Notes: generated by a model not told the origin, from the letters alone. A DNA stretch of 64,000 bases from an uncultured Lachnospiraceae bacterium (GCA_947652735.1 CANTEG010000001.1:62001-126000); one strand, 5' to 3'. Positions 8,430 through 18,440 are shown, counted from the first letter of the stretch. A program made the numbers and translations.

Positions 8430-8757
8430 CAAAATAATCAAACTCCAATCCTTCTGCTATTGCCGTATAAAGCTCCTGCATCATTTTACAAACGCAAAGC
8501 TCTGCTTTCATAAAATCACTTACAACAGAGTTGTGTATGAGTTCTGCATATTCCTTTACCAGCCCTACAACTTCGTCGTACATGTTGATTCCCTGCCTGT
8601 TTTGAAGTTCATTGTTTCTTCTCTTGAATTCTCCAAGCTGGTGCTTAAGATCAGGATACTGGAACAATATATTTTTCTTTTCAATATACTGCCTGTATTC
8701 CTCAGTCTGTTTTATATGGCTGCTTAGCTTTTTACCTTCATTGATTACATCTTTCAT
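8422..8757 (-). CDS. YlbF/YmcA family protein
   Basis: This 111-residue, almost entirely helical protein has the YlbF-family pattern: EGKKLSSHIKQTEEYRQY, FQYPDLKHQLGEFKRRN and a C-terminal helical region. In Bacillus, YlbF, YmcA and YaaT form a complex that influences RNase Y-dependent mRNA processing, sporulation and competence. Here it lies directly downstream of the RNase J gene, which fits a link to RNA turnover. It overlaps the start of the mltG-like gene by a few bases. Its precise role in this organism is unknown. Confidence 0.7.
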   Translation of the reverse strand: MKDVINEGKKLSSHIKQTEEYRQYIEKKNILFQYPDLKHQLGEFKRRNNELQNRQGINMYDEVVGLVKEYAELIHNSVVSDFMKAELCVCKMMQELYTAIAEGLEFDYFDE

Positions 8758-8761
8758 TTGC

Positions 8762-10426
8762 TTATACCTCAGATATAATTGGCAGTATCATAGGACTTCT
8801 CTTTGTACGTTTCCACAGAAACTCTCCAAGGGAATCCTTTATACCTGTTTTTATTTTACCCCAGTCAGATATTCCACGCATAAGACACTCATCAAGTGCC
8901 TCCTGAACAACTGCACGGCAGTCATCCATAAGGGTTTCCGACTCTCTTACATACACAAATCCTCTTGACACAATATCAGGTCCTGCAAGAAGCTGGTTCG
9001 TTTCTTTTTCCAATGTAACTACTATAATAAGCAGTCCGTTTTGGGACAAATGCTGTCTATCCCGAAGAACAATATTACCAACATCACCGACTCCAAGTCC
9101 GTCAACAAGTATACCCTGTGCCGGAACCCGTCCTGCAAGCTTAAACACGTCATCCGATATCTCAAGCACATCACCTGTTGAAAGTATCTTGACATTTTCC
9201 TTCGGAACTCCCATTTCAATTGCAAGCTCCGCATGACGCTTAAGATGACGGTACTCTCCATGTACAGGTATGGCATACTTCGGCTTTGTAAGTGCATACA
9301 TAAGCTTAAGCTCCTCCTGACAGGCATGTCCTGAAACATGGGTATCCTGAAAAATAACATGTGCACCCTTCATTTCAAGTTCATTGATTACCTTAAACAC
9401 GGCTTTTTCATTTCCCGGTATCGGGTGTGATGAAAATATTACCACATCTCCCGGCATTATGGAAATCTTATTGTGTATGGATGCTGCAATTCTTGACAGA
9501 GCCGCCATATTTTCTCCCTGACTTCCAGTTGTTATCAGGACTATCTTTTCATACGGATAATCATTGACACGCTCTATCTCTATCAGAGTGTTGTCAGGAA
9601 TATTGATATATCCAAGCTCAGTTGCAGTCTGTATGGTATTTACCATGCTCCTGCCTTCAACTACTACCTTGCGCCCGTACTTGTACGCTGAATTTATTAT
9701 CTGCTGAACCCTGTCCACATTTGAGGCAAAGGTTGCTATAATAATCCTGTGGTCCTTATTGTCAGCAAACAGATTGTCAAAAGTTTTACCCACCGTTTTT
9801 TCTGACTGGGTATATCCCGGCCGCTCAACATTTGTGGAGTCAGCCATAAGTGCCAAAACACCCTTTTTCCCAAGCTCTCCAAATCTTGGTAAATCTATAA
9901 CCTCACCAAACACAGGTGTATAGTCCACCTTAAAGTCGCCTGTATGGACGATGATGCCGGCAGGTGTATATATTGCAAGTGCTGCTGCATCCACTATGGA
10001 ATGGTTTGTCCGAATAAATTCTATTCTAAAGCAGCCCAGATTGATAATTTGTCCATGTGTAACAATCTTTCGTTTTACGTTATTTATGTTTTCATGTTCC
10101 CTTAACTTGTGTTCAATCAGTCCCATTGTAAGCTTAGTAGCGTATATAGGCATATTTATCTCATTCTCGACGTATGGAATGGCTCCGATATGGTCCTCAT
10201 GCCCATGTGTAACAACCAGTCCCTTTACCTTATCAGCGTTTTCCTTAAGGTATGTAACATCCGGAATAACCAAATCTATTCCAAGCATTTCATCCTCAGG
10301 GAATGATAACCCACAGTCGATTACTATGATGCTATCCTCATACTCTATTGCGGTAATGTTCATTCCTATCTGTTCAAGTCCGCCCAATGGAATGATTTTC
10401 ACCGGCTTATTTTTACTGTCCTTCAA
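8762..10426 (-). CDS. rnj: Ribonuclease J
   Basis: The 554-residue protein is a metallo-beta-lactamase/beta-CASP ribonuclease. It starts IIPLGGLEQIGMNITAIEY and carries the zinc motif THGHEDH (H74, H76, D78, H79), the later MADSTNVERPGYT and ATFASNVDRVQQI beta-CASP motifs, and the C-terminal domain after VDGLGVGDVGNIVLRDR. RNase J matures and degrades RNA by 5'-3' exonuclease and endonuclease activity. Length agrees with RNase J1/J2 (about 555). It follows the DUF1292 gene by two bases and precedes ylbF by four. The usual Bacillus neighbour order lacks rnj here. Confidence 0.95.
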   Translation of the reverse strand: MKDSKNKPVKIIPLGGLEQIGMNITAIEYEDSIIVIDCGLSFPEDEMLGIDLVIPDVTYLKENADKVKGLVVTHGHEDHIGAIPYVENEINMPIYATKLTMGLIEHKLREHENINNVKRKIVTHGQIINLGCFRIEFIRTNHSIVDAAALAIYTPAGIIVHTGDFKVDYTPVFGEVIDLPRFGELGKKGVLALMADSTNVERPGYTQSEKTVGKTFDNLFADNKDHRIIIATFASNVDRVQQIINSAYKYGRKVVVEGRSMVNTIQTATELGYINIPDNTLIEIERVNDYPYEKIVLITTGSQGENMAALSRIAASIHNKISIMPGDVVIFSSHPIPGNEKAVFKVINELEMKGAHVIFQDTHVSGHACQEELKLMYALTKPKYAIPVHGEYRHLKRHAELAIEMGVPKENVKILSTGDVLEISDDVFKLAGRVPAQGILVDGLGVGDVGNIVLRDRQHLSQNGLLIIVVTLEKETNQLLAGPDIVSRGFVYVRESETLMDDCRAVVQEALDECLMRGISDWGKIKTGIKDSLGEFLWKRTKRSPMILPIISEV

Positions 10427-10428
10427 AA

Positions 10429-10692
10429 TTATACCTCCAAATCAATATCGTCCAGCAGCTCATTAAATATAGCAGCTACGGCTTTTATTTCGTTTTCATT
10501 CTCCATGACCTCATAAGAAGCGATATCTCCCTCACCGCCGTTTTCTTTCAGTATAAGGAAATCTCCCTCCTCAGAGTCAATATCTTCAGTTACTAATATA
10601 TAATTTATGCCTCCGAGCATGGTCTGCTCCAGAACAAAAAATTCTACATTTCCATCTTCGGTTTCAAATATAAGTTTTCCGTCTTCCATCAT
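10429..10692 (-). CDS. DUF1292 family protein (YrzB-like)
   Basis: A small acidic protein of 87 residues matching the YrzB/DUF1292 family (KLIFETEDGNVEFFVLEQTM, followed by YILVTEDIDSEEGDFLILK). Function is not known. The family is nearly always found downstream of ruvX and ireB in Firmicutes, as here. The start overlaps the ruvX stop by four bases (ATGA), indicating translational coupling. Confidence 0.85.
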   Translation of the reverse strand: MMEDGKLIFETEDGNVEFFVLEQTMLGGINYILVTEDIDSEEGDFLILKENGGEGDIASYEVMENENEIKAVAAIFNELLDDIDLEV

Positions 10693-11126
10693 AATTCCTG
10701 TTCCTGATTTTTTTTCATATCCAAATAATTTTGTAATATAATAGCGGCTGCCATCTTATCTATATGCTGCTTTCTTGCACTTACCGCAACTCCAGTAGCG
10801 TCCAGTATTCTATCTGCCTCGACTGTTGTAAGTCTCTCGTCCACCAGTACAACAGGAAGTCCCGTTCTTCTCTCCAGTGCTTCCTTGAATTCATTTGTAC
10901 TCTCTGCTCTTTCTCCCTCAGTGTTGTTCATCATTTTGGGATAACCAAGCACAATCAGCCCTACATCCTGCTCACTGATAATCTTCTCTATAGCGGCATG
11001 CGTCTGTCTCAGTTTTGTTGCATGCTTTCTCTCAATTGTAACGTACGGTGATGCTATAATGTGGTTTTCATCACTCAGTGCAACGCCCACTGTTTTTGTG
11101 CCGTAGTCTAATCCTATTATCCTCAA
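10689..11126 (-). CDS. ruvX: RuvX/YqgF-type Holliday junction resolvase-like protein
   Basis: The 145-residue protein opens with RIIGLDYGTKTVGVALSD, the acidic first strand of the RNase H-like fold, and has LIVLGYPKMMNNTEGERA and VVLVDERLTTVEADRIL, which carry the other family acidic residues. YqgF-family proteins act in pre-16S rRNA processing and were originally proposed as junction resolvases. Length is typical. It lies between ireB and DUF1292, as in Bacillus (yrrK). Confidence 0.9.
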   Translation of the reverse strand: MRIIGLDYGTKTVGVALSDENHIIASPYVTIERKHATKLRQTHAAIEKIISEQDVGLIVLGYPKMMNNTEGERAESTNEFKEALERRTGLPVVLVDERLTTVEADRILDATGVAVSARKQHIDKMAAAIILQNYLDMKKNQEQEL

Positions 11127-11138
11127 TCTGTTTTCCTC

Positions 11139-11396
11139 TTATCTTAATCTTGTTTCTATATAGTTCTCCAGTAAAACCTCTATAATTTCATCACGTTCCG
11201 CTTTCATAATAAGACTTCTTGCATTTTTATAGCTTGTGATATAGGTAGGGTCACCACTCATAACATATCCGACTATCTGGCTTACCGGATTGTATCCTTT
11301 CTCAGAAAGTGCCTCATATACCTGTGCAAGTATATCCGGAACCTCAATCATGGCTTCCTTGATTATTCCTATATCCTGTGTATTTTGATTATTCAT
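11139..11396 (-). CDS. ireB: IreB family regulatory phosphoprotein
   Basis: The 85-residue protein matches IreB/YrzL (DUF965): VYEALSEKGYNPVSQIVGYV, then DPTYITSYKNARSLI and a C-terminal basic helix. In Enterococcus, IreB is a substrate of the PASTA kinase IreK and affects intrinsic cephalosporin resistance. A PASTA kinase and its phosphatase are encoded in this same window (32678-35683). The ATG at 11396 is chosen because GAAGGAC lies upstream. The in-frame ATG at 11417 lies too close to the -10 element to be translated. First gene of the operon ending with trhP. Confidence 0.9.
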   Translation of the reverse strand: MNNQNTQDIGIIKEAMIEVPDILAQVYEALSEKGYNPVSQIVGYVMSGDPTYITSYKNARSLIMKAERDEIIEVLLENYIETRLR

Positions 11397-11425
11397 TTCA
11401 TCACGTCCTTCAAACATATAGACCT

Positions 11426-11454
11426 ATTCTAATATATTTATGCAAAAATAGCAA
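11426..11454 (-). promoter_or_regulatory. Promoter of the ireB-ruvX-rnj-trhP operon
   Basis: Minus-strand TTGCTA (11449-11454), a 17-base spacer, and TAGAAT (11426-11431). It is placed about 30 bases upstream of the chosen ireB start. Confidence 0.7.
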
Positions 11455-11468
11455 CTTATTTATTTTAA

Positions 11469-11497
11469 TTGACATACTATTGTTAAAACAATAAAAT
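11469..11497 (+). promoter_or_regulatory. Divergent promoter of the 432-residue membrane protein gene
   Basis: Plus-strand TTGACA (11469-11474, consensus), a 17-base spacer, and TAAAAT (11492-11497). The two divergent -35 boxes are only 14 bases apart, so the promoters could interfere with or share a regulator. Confidence 0.75.
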
Positions 11498-11535
11498 AAA
11501 AGCATATTACTTTTAAGGAAAGGATTTAGCTAACC

Positions 11536-12834
11536 ATGAAACCACCAATGTCTAATGAAAAAAGAAGCAAAATCATTATATGGGCATTTTTGATTGCCCT
11601 GTCAATAAGCCATGTTGTATTTTGGATTTTAAATATATCAACCTATGGCTACAGCATGCACTCCATAATTAATAATTATTATTCTGACTCGTATAAAGAT
11701 TTCTTTAATCCGATATATTATGCAACGCAAAACAATCCTTACAGCGAAGGTCTTACTGCTACTCCTCTCATGCTGCTTGCAGGTAAATTTGCAAGCTACT
11801 TTATCAAGCATGATATATTCGGCTACAACATATCATTTTTGCAGCACTTTTCCGAGTCAACCCTTGTTCTTTTTATGGCAATGATGATGGCAGGATTATT
11901 GTTTGCCCTTGTTATTTTCTCCCATAAAAAAGGAAACAAGGCACTTTCGGTATGGTTTATCTTCCTTATTTTCTTTTCCACCCCATTTATGTTTTTGTAT
12001 GAGCGGGGAAGCATAATTTTACTTACTACCGCGCTTACGTGTATCTATGTATACGGATATGACAGTGACAACAAAGTTACACGTGAATTTTCACATATTG
12101 CACTTGCTGTTGCAGCAGGACTTTCCATCTATCCGATTGTATTTATTATACTGTCATTTAGAAAGAAACGTCTTCCAAATGCATTTCGGTGCCTGCTTTA
12201 CTTTGCACTTTTATTTTTCCTTCCGATATTTGCCTTTGGCGGTTTGGGCAGGCTGGGATATTACTTTGCAAACATTAAGGCTGCCATTTCAAATGCCTTT
12301 TCCACAGGTATTGCTTACAGAATCGACATTATATCAGGCATTAACCTAATCAGCCTGTGTATGGGAAAAGGCTTAGTTGAAACCACTCCTATACTGATTA
12401 TTATATGGGCAATTATCGTTTTGGTGCTTTTTGTCTGTGCCTGCACATCAAAGTCAAAATGGCGTACGGTTCTTGCACTTTCACTTATAGCCGCATGTGC
12501 TCCTTTTATGGCAGGCGAGCAGGCTGTAGCGTACCTTATCATTCCTCTTATCATGCTGATTGATTCCGATGAGGAACGTATTGAGGCTGACTTCATTTAT
12601 ACGGGACTTTATATTATCATGCTGGCTCCTATCGCCATTAAGGACTGCATTGTAAACCTTTCAGGCAACAACGGTGCTGAAGTTTATATTTACTCACTTA
12701 TATGTACCGTATGTGTATTTTTCATGGTACTCATGCTCTTTATTGAAACGGTTGCCGCACCACTTTCCGGTATCGAGCTTTCAAAACGCAAACGGGAATA
12801 TGCAAAGCTAAATGCAGAAAAAGCAAAGGAATAA
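11536..12834 (+). CDS. Polytopic membrane protein, GT87/DUF2029-like (putative polyprenyl-phosphate-sugar-dependent glycosyltransferase)
   Basis: The 432-residue protein has about 10 hydrophobic segments, starting with IIIWAFLIALSISHVVFWIL and ending in a basic tail. After the first helix comes a polar extracellular loop (YYSDSYKDFFNPIYYATQNN), whose Asp/Phe-rich pattern and the later FMFLYERGSIILL segment resemble GT87/DUF2029 mannosyltransferase-like proteins. That assignment is tentative. The gene is isolated, with its own promoter 40 bases upstream and a strong terminator, and an AAGGAAAGGA ribosome site about 12 bases from the ATG. It is one of the few plus-strand genes here. Confidence 0.6.
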   Translation: MKPPMSNEKRSKIIIWAFLIALSISHVVFWILNISTYGYSMHSIINNYYSDSYKDFFNPIYYATQNNPYSEGLTATPLMLLAGKFASYFIKHDIFGYNISFLQHFSESTLVLFMAMMMAGLLFALVIFSHKKGNKALSVWFIFLIFFSTPFMFLYERGSIILLTTALTCIYVYGYDSDNKVTREFSHIALAVAAGLSIYPIVFIILSFRKKRLPNAFRCLLYFALLFFLPIFAFGGLGRLGYYFANIKAAISNAFSTGIAYRIDIISGINLISLCMGKGLVETTPILIIIWAIIVLVLFVCACTSKSKWRTVLALSLIAACAPFMAGEQAVAYLIIPLIMLIDSDEERIEADFIYTGLYIIMLAPIAIKDCIVNLSGNNGAEVYIYSLICTVCVFFMVLMLFIETVAAPLSGIELSKRKREYAKLNAEKAKE

Positions 12835-12860
12835 GAAAATCATAATTTTGATAAACGATA

Positions 12861-12905
12861 AGAGTTGCACATAACAGAACACCTGTTATGTGCAACTCTT
12901 TGTTT
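12861..12905. terminator. Strong bidirectional intrinsic terminator between the GT87-like gene and polC
   Basis: A perfect 17-bp stem (12861-12877 with 12883-12899), a five-base loop AACAC, and a T-rich tail follow on the plus strand. It lies between convergent genes and can serve both; on the minus strand the tail is only moderately T-rich. Confidence 0.85.
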
Positions 12906-12948
12906 TTCATATCATTATTGAAACAACTTTCTAAACAATAGTGTGTAT

Positions 12949-15900
12949 CTACCCTAACAGCGAGAAGAAATCATACTGGTTTGTCTCTGGCAGGTCACCT
13001 AATATGCCAAGCTCCTGCATGTCATCCACAAGTGATTTTGACACCTTGCCTCTCGTTCGGATATCCTCCCTCGAAGTGAATGTTCCGCTTTTTGCCGCCG
13101 CCTGCAAATCTGCCGCCGCCTTTTCTCCCATGCCCTGCAAGGATGCAAAGCTCGGCATTATTTTTCCGTCAATTATCTGGAATCTTTCAGCATCTGCCCT
13201 ATAAATATCGATTGGCATAAACTCTATTCCTCTGGCATACATTTCCTGCACAATCTTCATATCACGGAGTGTATCCTTTACCTTTGCAGTCTGTTCATTC
13301 TTGTCAAGCTTTTGAAGCTTTTCCATACATTCCTCCAAATGTTCTTTTCCAAGACACATGCTCTTATAGTCAAATGCCGATGCACGTATACTGAAAAATG
13401 CCGTGTAATACGCAAGGGGATAATTCACCTTAAACCATGCTATTCTCCATGCCATCATTACATAGGCAGCGGCATGTGCTTTCGGGAACATATATTTTAT
13501 TTTGTTACATGACCAGATATACCACTCTGGTACATCATGGGCAAGCATTTCCTCCTCCCATTCGGGTTTTAGTCCCTTGCCCTTTCGCACGCTCTCCATA
13601 ATCGTAAATGCTTTTCCCGACTCCATACCCATATGTATCAGATATGTCATAATATCATCACGTGTACATATTGCTGAAGACAGTTCACAGGTTCCCTCGG
13701 CAATGAGTGTTTGGGCATTTCCCAGCCATACATCCGTACCATGTGAAAGTCCTGCGATACGAACCAAATCAGAAAATGATTTCGGGTTCGTATCAATAAG
13801 CATCTGCATGGCAAACTCTGTACCAAACTCAGGTATTCCAAGAGAGCCAAGCTTTGTTCCACCTATCATATCAGGCGTTATATTAAGTGCTTCTGTGTTA
13901 TGAAACAACGACATTACCTTTTTATCATCCAGCGGTATATCCTTTGCATTTTTATCTGTCAGGTCTTCCAGACGCTTTATCATTGTCGGATCATCATGCC
14001 CCAAAATATCAAGTTTTAACAGGTTATGGTCAATGGAGTGATACTCAAAATGTGTGGTTATAATATCCGTGGACATATCATTTGCAGGCTTTTGTATCGG
14101 GGTAAACGAATATATTTCCTCATGCTGAGGCAAAACTATCATTCCACCCGGATGCTGTCCTGTTGTTCTTTTGACGCCTGTGCAGCCAAGAGCAAGACGT
14201 TCCATCTCACAGCGTCTTTTCTCCTCTCCCTTGTCCTTGAAATAATTATATACATATCCAAATGCAGTTTTTTCCGCCATTGTTCCTATGGTTCCTGCAC
14301 GAAATGCTTTACCCTTTCCAAACAGTTCTTCCGTGTAGGCATGTGCCTGCGGCTGATACTCTCCCGAAAAGTTAAGATCGATATCAGGCTCCTTGTCGCC
14401 CTTAAAACCAAGAAATGTCTCAAACGGTATGTCATGCCCTTCCTTTTTCATATTTGTTCCGCACTTCGGACATGCCTTATCAGGCATGTCACAGCCTGAC
14501 TGTCCACTGTATGCCCGAACATCCTCAGAGTCAAAATCCGTATAATAGCACTTTGGACATATGTAATGTGCCGGGAGGGGATTTACTTCCGTAATTCCCG
14601 CCATCGTGGCGACAAAGGACGAACCTACAGAGCCTCTTGAGCCTACCAGATATCCGTCATCATTGGAGCGCCATACAAGCTTCTGCGCAATAATATACAT
14701 AACGGCAAATCCGTTTGTTATGATTGAATTTAATTCCCTCTCAAGCCGTTCCACAACTATTTCGGGAAGGTTCGGTCCATAAATTTCATGTGCCTTATCG
14801 TAACATATTGTCTTTAAGGTCTCATCCGAATTTTCAATAATCGGTGGCTGCTTATCAGGTCTTACCGGTGATATTTTTTCTATCATATCCGCGATTTTAT
14901 TTGTGTTTGTGATAACAACCTCCCTGGCAACATCACTTCCCAAATACTGAAACTCCTCCAGCATCTCCTCGGTTGTCCTAAAATAAAGAGGCGGCTGTCT
15001 GTCGGCATCTGCAAAGCCCTTTCCCGCCATAATGATTCTTCTGTATATCTCATCCTCAGGGTCAAGAAAATGTACATCGCAGGTTGCAACCACAGGCTTG
15101 TTAAACTGATGTCCAAGCTCGACAATTCTCCTGTTTACATCCTCCAAATCTTCAACCGTTTTTACAGGTGCACTTTCCTTTTCCAATAAAAACATATTGT
15201 TTCCCGTCGGCTGAATCTCATAATAATCATAAAAATTGGCAAGCCTTGTTATTTCATCCTCACTCTCATTGTAAAGCATTGCCTTATAAAGCTCTCCTGC
15301 CTCACATGCCGACCCGATAATCAGACCTTCCCTGTATTTGTTTATCAGGCTCTTTGGTATTCTCGGCCGTCTTGCAAAATAGTTTATATGTGACTCCGAG
15401 ATTAGTCTGTAGAGATTTACCCTGCCGATTTCATTTTTTACCAAAATAATTCCGTGGTACGTCTTCGCCTTTTTCACCGCGTCTGCTGACGTATGGCTCA
15501 TGGAATTGAGCTTGGCGATTGTGTTTATTTCTTTATCGTGGAGCATTTTTAACATTTTTACAAATATCTCTGCCGTTGCACGTGCATCATCACATGCCCT
15601 GTGGTGATTTAACAGCGATACATTAAACTGCTTACACAACCTGTCCAACGTGTACTTTCCAAGCTCGGGTATAAGAATATGTGCAAGCGTCATTGTATCC
15701 ATAATTGTATTTTCAACCGAAATACCCTGCCTTTTTGCAAACTCCTTAATAAATCCCGTGTCAAAGGATGCGTTATGTGCCACAAGCACTGCATCTCCCA
15801 CATATTCAAGAAATTCAGGAAGAACCGTCTCTATCACAGGTGCATCCATAACCATACTGTCATTGATTGATGTCAGCTTTGTTATATTGTATGGAATCGG

Positions 15901-17370
15901 CACCCCGGGATTTACGAAACGGGAATATGTATCGCATATCTTTCCATTTTTTACTCTTACCGCACCTATCTCAATTATTTTATTGAACCTTGGACTTAGA
16001 CCTGTTGTCTCTATATCAAACACAACATATTCCGTATCTATATTTTGTCCCTTATCGTTTATTACCAAATCCTTTAAGTCATCTACAAAATATCCTTCTA
16101 CACCATATATGATTTTAAAGTCCTCATCTTTATTCACCATATGGTTTGCAATTGGAAACGCCTGTACAACACCGTGGTCAGTGATTGCCATAGCCTTGTG
16201 TCCCCATTCCTTTGCCCGTTTTATAATCTTTCCTATGTCAACAACGCTATCCATCTCACTCATAACAGTATGAAGATGCAGCTCCACCCTCTTTTCAATG
16301 GACGTGTCAACACGCTTTTCCCTGAAGTCGTTTGCGTGTTTTATACCTGCGATTGACGACACGGATACCTCTTTCGTATAGGAATCATATAACGGAACTC
16401 CCTTTATGAGATAAAACTCTCCCTTTTTCAGCTCATCAAGCAACGGCTCCCTGTCCTCAGGTGATACAAAAACCTTAAAGGAAATAGTGTCCGTAAAATC
16501 TGTGATATGTCCGTTTATTAAAAACTTTCCACTTTTCAGCTCCCTATCCTCGAGGAAAATAACCTGTCCGTGTATGCATACAGCTCCAACACCGTCATAC
16601 AGCTCACTTATTTGTACAATATCTCCCTCGCAGTTTCTGCCGTAAAATACGTCAGGGTCTGTACCCTGTCTGCTCTTTTCATACTTTTTTTCATACGGCT
16701 TCTCATAACTCTTTTTCGGTTTTTCTATAGCAGGCTTCTCGGTCTTCTTTTCTTTTTCTACTACGTCTTCGCCTGTGGCTTCCTGTACTTCTTCCGGCAC
16801 ATTAATTTTGATTGACATCAGCTCCTGTCTCAGCCTTTCCTCGTTTGCCGCACGAAGACTTACCTTTTGTTCCTCCGTATAGTCAAAGCCAACTGTAACG
16901 TCCATATTAAATCTCTTTTTATATGTAGTTTCAAGATATTCCTTTATGTATGCAGAATGGCTTTTTGACAGATTACTGTCATCTAGCGCAAGTGTAAGAA
17001 TATTTTCGTTATAATACCACTCCGCCTTATTTAGCAGTCTAAAATCCACATAACTTACCTGCTTTATTTCCTCCAAAAAGCTGTCCTTATATATGTTTGT
17101 AAGCTGTGTAAGATTATACTGTTTTGACAGCTCATAGCGGTCCTCTATCACGCAGCTTTCAGGGTTTCCAAAAATAAACTCGGAAATGGCTGCTTCCGCC
17201 CTATATATCAGCTTCTTGGCAATCAAATTCTTACTAACGAAAGAGATAACCATTTTTCTCTTTGATTTGAACATGGTTATCTTCTCTACCTCAGTCTCGC
17301 TGATTATATCTTTAATTTTATTATCCAGCTTTAAATCAGGAAACACATCCTTGAAAAGCTTCCTATCCAT
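12949..17370 (-). CDS. polC: DNA polymerase III PolC-type alpha subunit
   Basis: About 1473 residues in PolC order: N-terminal domain, OB fold (about 245-345), split PHP domain (HLHTVMSEMDSV, then AITDHGVV), an inserted DEDD proofreading exonuclease (VVFDIETTGLSPRFN to VLVAHNASFDTGFI), the rest of PHP, a zinc-binding segment with CPKCYYTDFD and CPKCGTNM, and the polymerase palm with DKEPDIDLNFSGEYQ. It is the main replicative polymerase of low-GC Firmicutes. The ATG at 17370 has GGGGTTG upstream, overlapping the ispG stop. An upstream in-frame TTG is unlikely. Last gene of the long operon, ending at the bidirectional terminator. Confidence 0.97.
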   Translation of the reverse strand: MDRKLFKDVFPDLKLDNKIKDIISETEVEKITMFKSKRKMVISFVSKNLIAKKLIYRAEAAISEFIFGNPESCVIEDRYELSKQYNLTQLTNIYKDSFLEEIKQVSYVDFRLLNKAEWYYNENILTLALDDSNLSKSHSAYIKEYLETTYKKRFNMDVTVGFDYTEEQKVSLRAANEERLRQELMSIKINVPEEVQEATGEDVVEKEKKTEKPAIEKPKKSYEKPYEKKYEKSRQGTDPDVFYGRNCEGDIVQISELYDGVGAVCIHGQVIFLEDRELKSGKFLINGHITDFTDTISFKVFVSPEDREPLLDELKKGEFYLIKGVPLYDSYTKEVSVSSIAGIKHANDFREKRVDTSIEKRVELHLHTVMSEMDSVVDIGKIIKRAKEWGHKAMAITDHGVVQAFPIANHMVNKDEDFKIIYGVEGYFVDDLKDLVINDKGQNIDTEYVVFDIETTGLSPRFNKIIEIGAVRVKNGKICDTYSRFVNPGVPIPYNITKLTSINDSMVMDAPVIETVLPEFLEYVGDAVLVAHNASFDTGFIKEFAKRQGISVENTIMDTMTLAHILIPELGKYTLDRLCKQFNVSLLNHHRACDDARATAEIFVKMLKMLHDKEINTIAKLNSMSHTSADAVKKAKTYHGIILVKNEIGRVNLYRLISESHINYFARRPRIPKSLINKYREGLIIGSACEAGELYKAMLYNESEDEITRLANFYDYYEIQPTGNNMFLLEKESAPVKTVEDLEDVNRRIVELGHQFNKPVVATCDVHFLDPEDEIYRRIIMAGKGFADADRQPPLYFRTTEEMLEEFQYLGSDVAREVVITNTNKIADMIEKISPVRPDKQPPIIENSDETLKTICYDKAHEIYGPNLPEIVVERLERELNSIITNGFAVMYIIAQKLVWRSNDDGYLVGSRGSVGSSFVATMAGITEVNPLPAHYICPKCYYTDFDSEDVRAYSGQSGCDMPDKACPKCGTNMKKEGHDIPFETFLGFKGDKEPDIDLNFSGEYQPQAHAYTEELFGKGKAFRAGTIGTMAEKTAFGYVYNYFKDKGEEKRRCEMERLALGCTGVKRTTGQHPGGMIVLPQHEEIYSFTPIQKPANDMSTDIITTHFEYHSIDHNLLKLDILGHDDPTMIKRLEDLTDKNAKDIPLDDKKVMSLFHNTEALNITPDMIGGTKLGSLGIPEFGTEFAMQMLIDTNPKSFSDLVRIAGLSHGTDVWLGNAQTLIAEGTCELSSAICTRDDIMTYLIHMGMESGKAFTIMESVRKGKGLKPEWEEEMLAHDVPEWYIWSCNKIKYMFPKAHAAAYVMMAWRIAWFKVNYPLAYYTAFFSIRASAFDYKSMCLGKEHLEECMEKLQKLDKNEQTAKVKDTLRDMKIVQEMYARGIEFMPIDIYRADAERFQIIDGKIMPSFASLQGMGEKAAADLQAAAKSGTFTSREDIRTRGKVSKSLVDDMQELGILGDLPETNQYDFFSLLG

Positions 17371-17375
17371 AAATA

Positions 17376-18440
17376 TCAACCCCAATTATCCAATTCGTAT
17401 TTCAATGCTGCAAGCAATTCATCCTGAGGCAGCTTTTTAACAATTTCCCCATGCTTAAAAAGCAAGCCCTCGCCTTCGCCGCCGGCGATTCCAAGCTCTG
17501 CTTCCTTGGCCTCTCCCGGTCCATTTACCGCACATCCCATAACTGCAACCTTAATATTTAAGTTATCATACTCAGAAACCAGCTTCTCTACCTGATTTGC
17601 AAGCCCGATTATATCTATTTTGGTTCTTCCGCAGGTTGGGCAGGAAACAAGCTCTATGCCGTCATTCTTAAGCTTTAATGTCTTAAGTATTGTCTTTGCC
17701 GAAATAATCTCATCAATCGGGTCACTTGTCAGGGATACCCTTATGGTGTCTCCGATACCCTGTCCCAAAATAAGTCCAAGTCCCACTGCCGATTTTATGT
17801 TTCCCCTATACAATGTTCCCGCCTCTGTAATACCAACATGCAACGGATATTTTGTCTGCTCTGCAATCAGCTCGTGTGCACGCACACACATCATAACATC
17901 CGATGATTTAATGCTTATTACAATATTGTCATATCCACATTTTTCTATCATGGATACTTTGTCAATAGCACTCTCCACTATGCCCTCAGCAGTAACACCG
18001 CCGTATTTTTCCACAAGATTTTTCTCTAACGAGCCTGAATTAACACCTACCCGTATAGGTACATTGTGGGACTTTGCAACACTTACTACCTTTTTAAGGT
18101 TTTCCTCACCGCCTATATTTCCCGGATTAATTCTTATTTTGTCAGCTCCATGTTCAATTGCCGCAATTGCAAGCCTGTAGTCAAAATGGATATCTGCCAC
18201 AATCGGTATATGAATGTTTTCTTTTATTTTATCAAAGGCACACGCCGCCTCCATAGTATTTGCAGTGGAGCGTATAATCTGGCAGCCTGCTGCTTCCAAA
18301 TCCAGTATCTGCTTTACGGTTGCAGAAACATCTGCCGTGTCCGTGTTTGTCATGGACTGAATGGCAATTTCATTTCCACCACCAATTTTAACCGAACCAA
18401 TAGCCACTGTTCTTGTTGTTTCTCTATGTGTTATTTTCAT
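17376..18440 (-). CDS. ispG: 4-hydroxy-3-methylbut-2-en-1-yl diphosphate synthase
   Basis: 354 residues. The TIM-barrel part begins RETTRTVAIGSVKIGGG and SIQSMTNTDT. The Fe-S part has SCPTCGRTKIDI (two Cys) and VMGCAVNGPGEAKEA (third Cys) as 4Fe-4S ligands. IspG (GcpE) reduces MEcPP to HMBPP in the MEP isoprenoid pathway. Dxr of the same pathway is encoded two genes upstream. Length is normal for the short bacterial form. Confidence 0.96.
   Translation of the reverse strand: MKITHRETTRTVAIGSVKIGGGNEIAIQSMTNTDTADVSATVKQILDLEAAGCQIIRSTANTMEAACAFDKIKENIHIPIVADIHFDYRLAIAAIEHGADKIRINPGNIGGEENLKKVVSVAKSHNVPIRVGVNSGSLEKNLVEKYGGVTAEGIVESAIDKVSMIEKCGYDNIVISIKSSDVMMCVRAHELIAEQTKYPLHVGITEAGTLYRGNIKSAVGLGLILGQGIGDTIRVSLTSDPIDEIISAKTILKTLKLKNDGIELVSCPTCGRTKIDIIGLANQVEKLVSEYDNLNIKVAVMGCAVNGPGEAKEAELGIAGGEGEGLLFKHGEIVKKLPQDELLAALKYELDNWG

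Noticed and set aside
8155-8727. 190-codon plus-strand frame
   Set aside because: Antisense to the mltG-like and ylbF genes; Phe/Lys runs reflect the lysine-coding stretch on the other strand.
13502-14499. Several plus-strand frames over 130 codons
   Set aside because: They are antisense to conserved parts of polC and have no ribosome sites.
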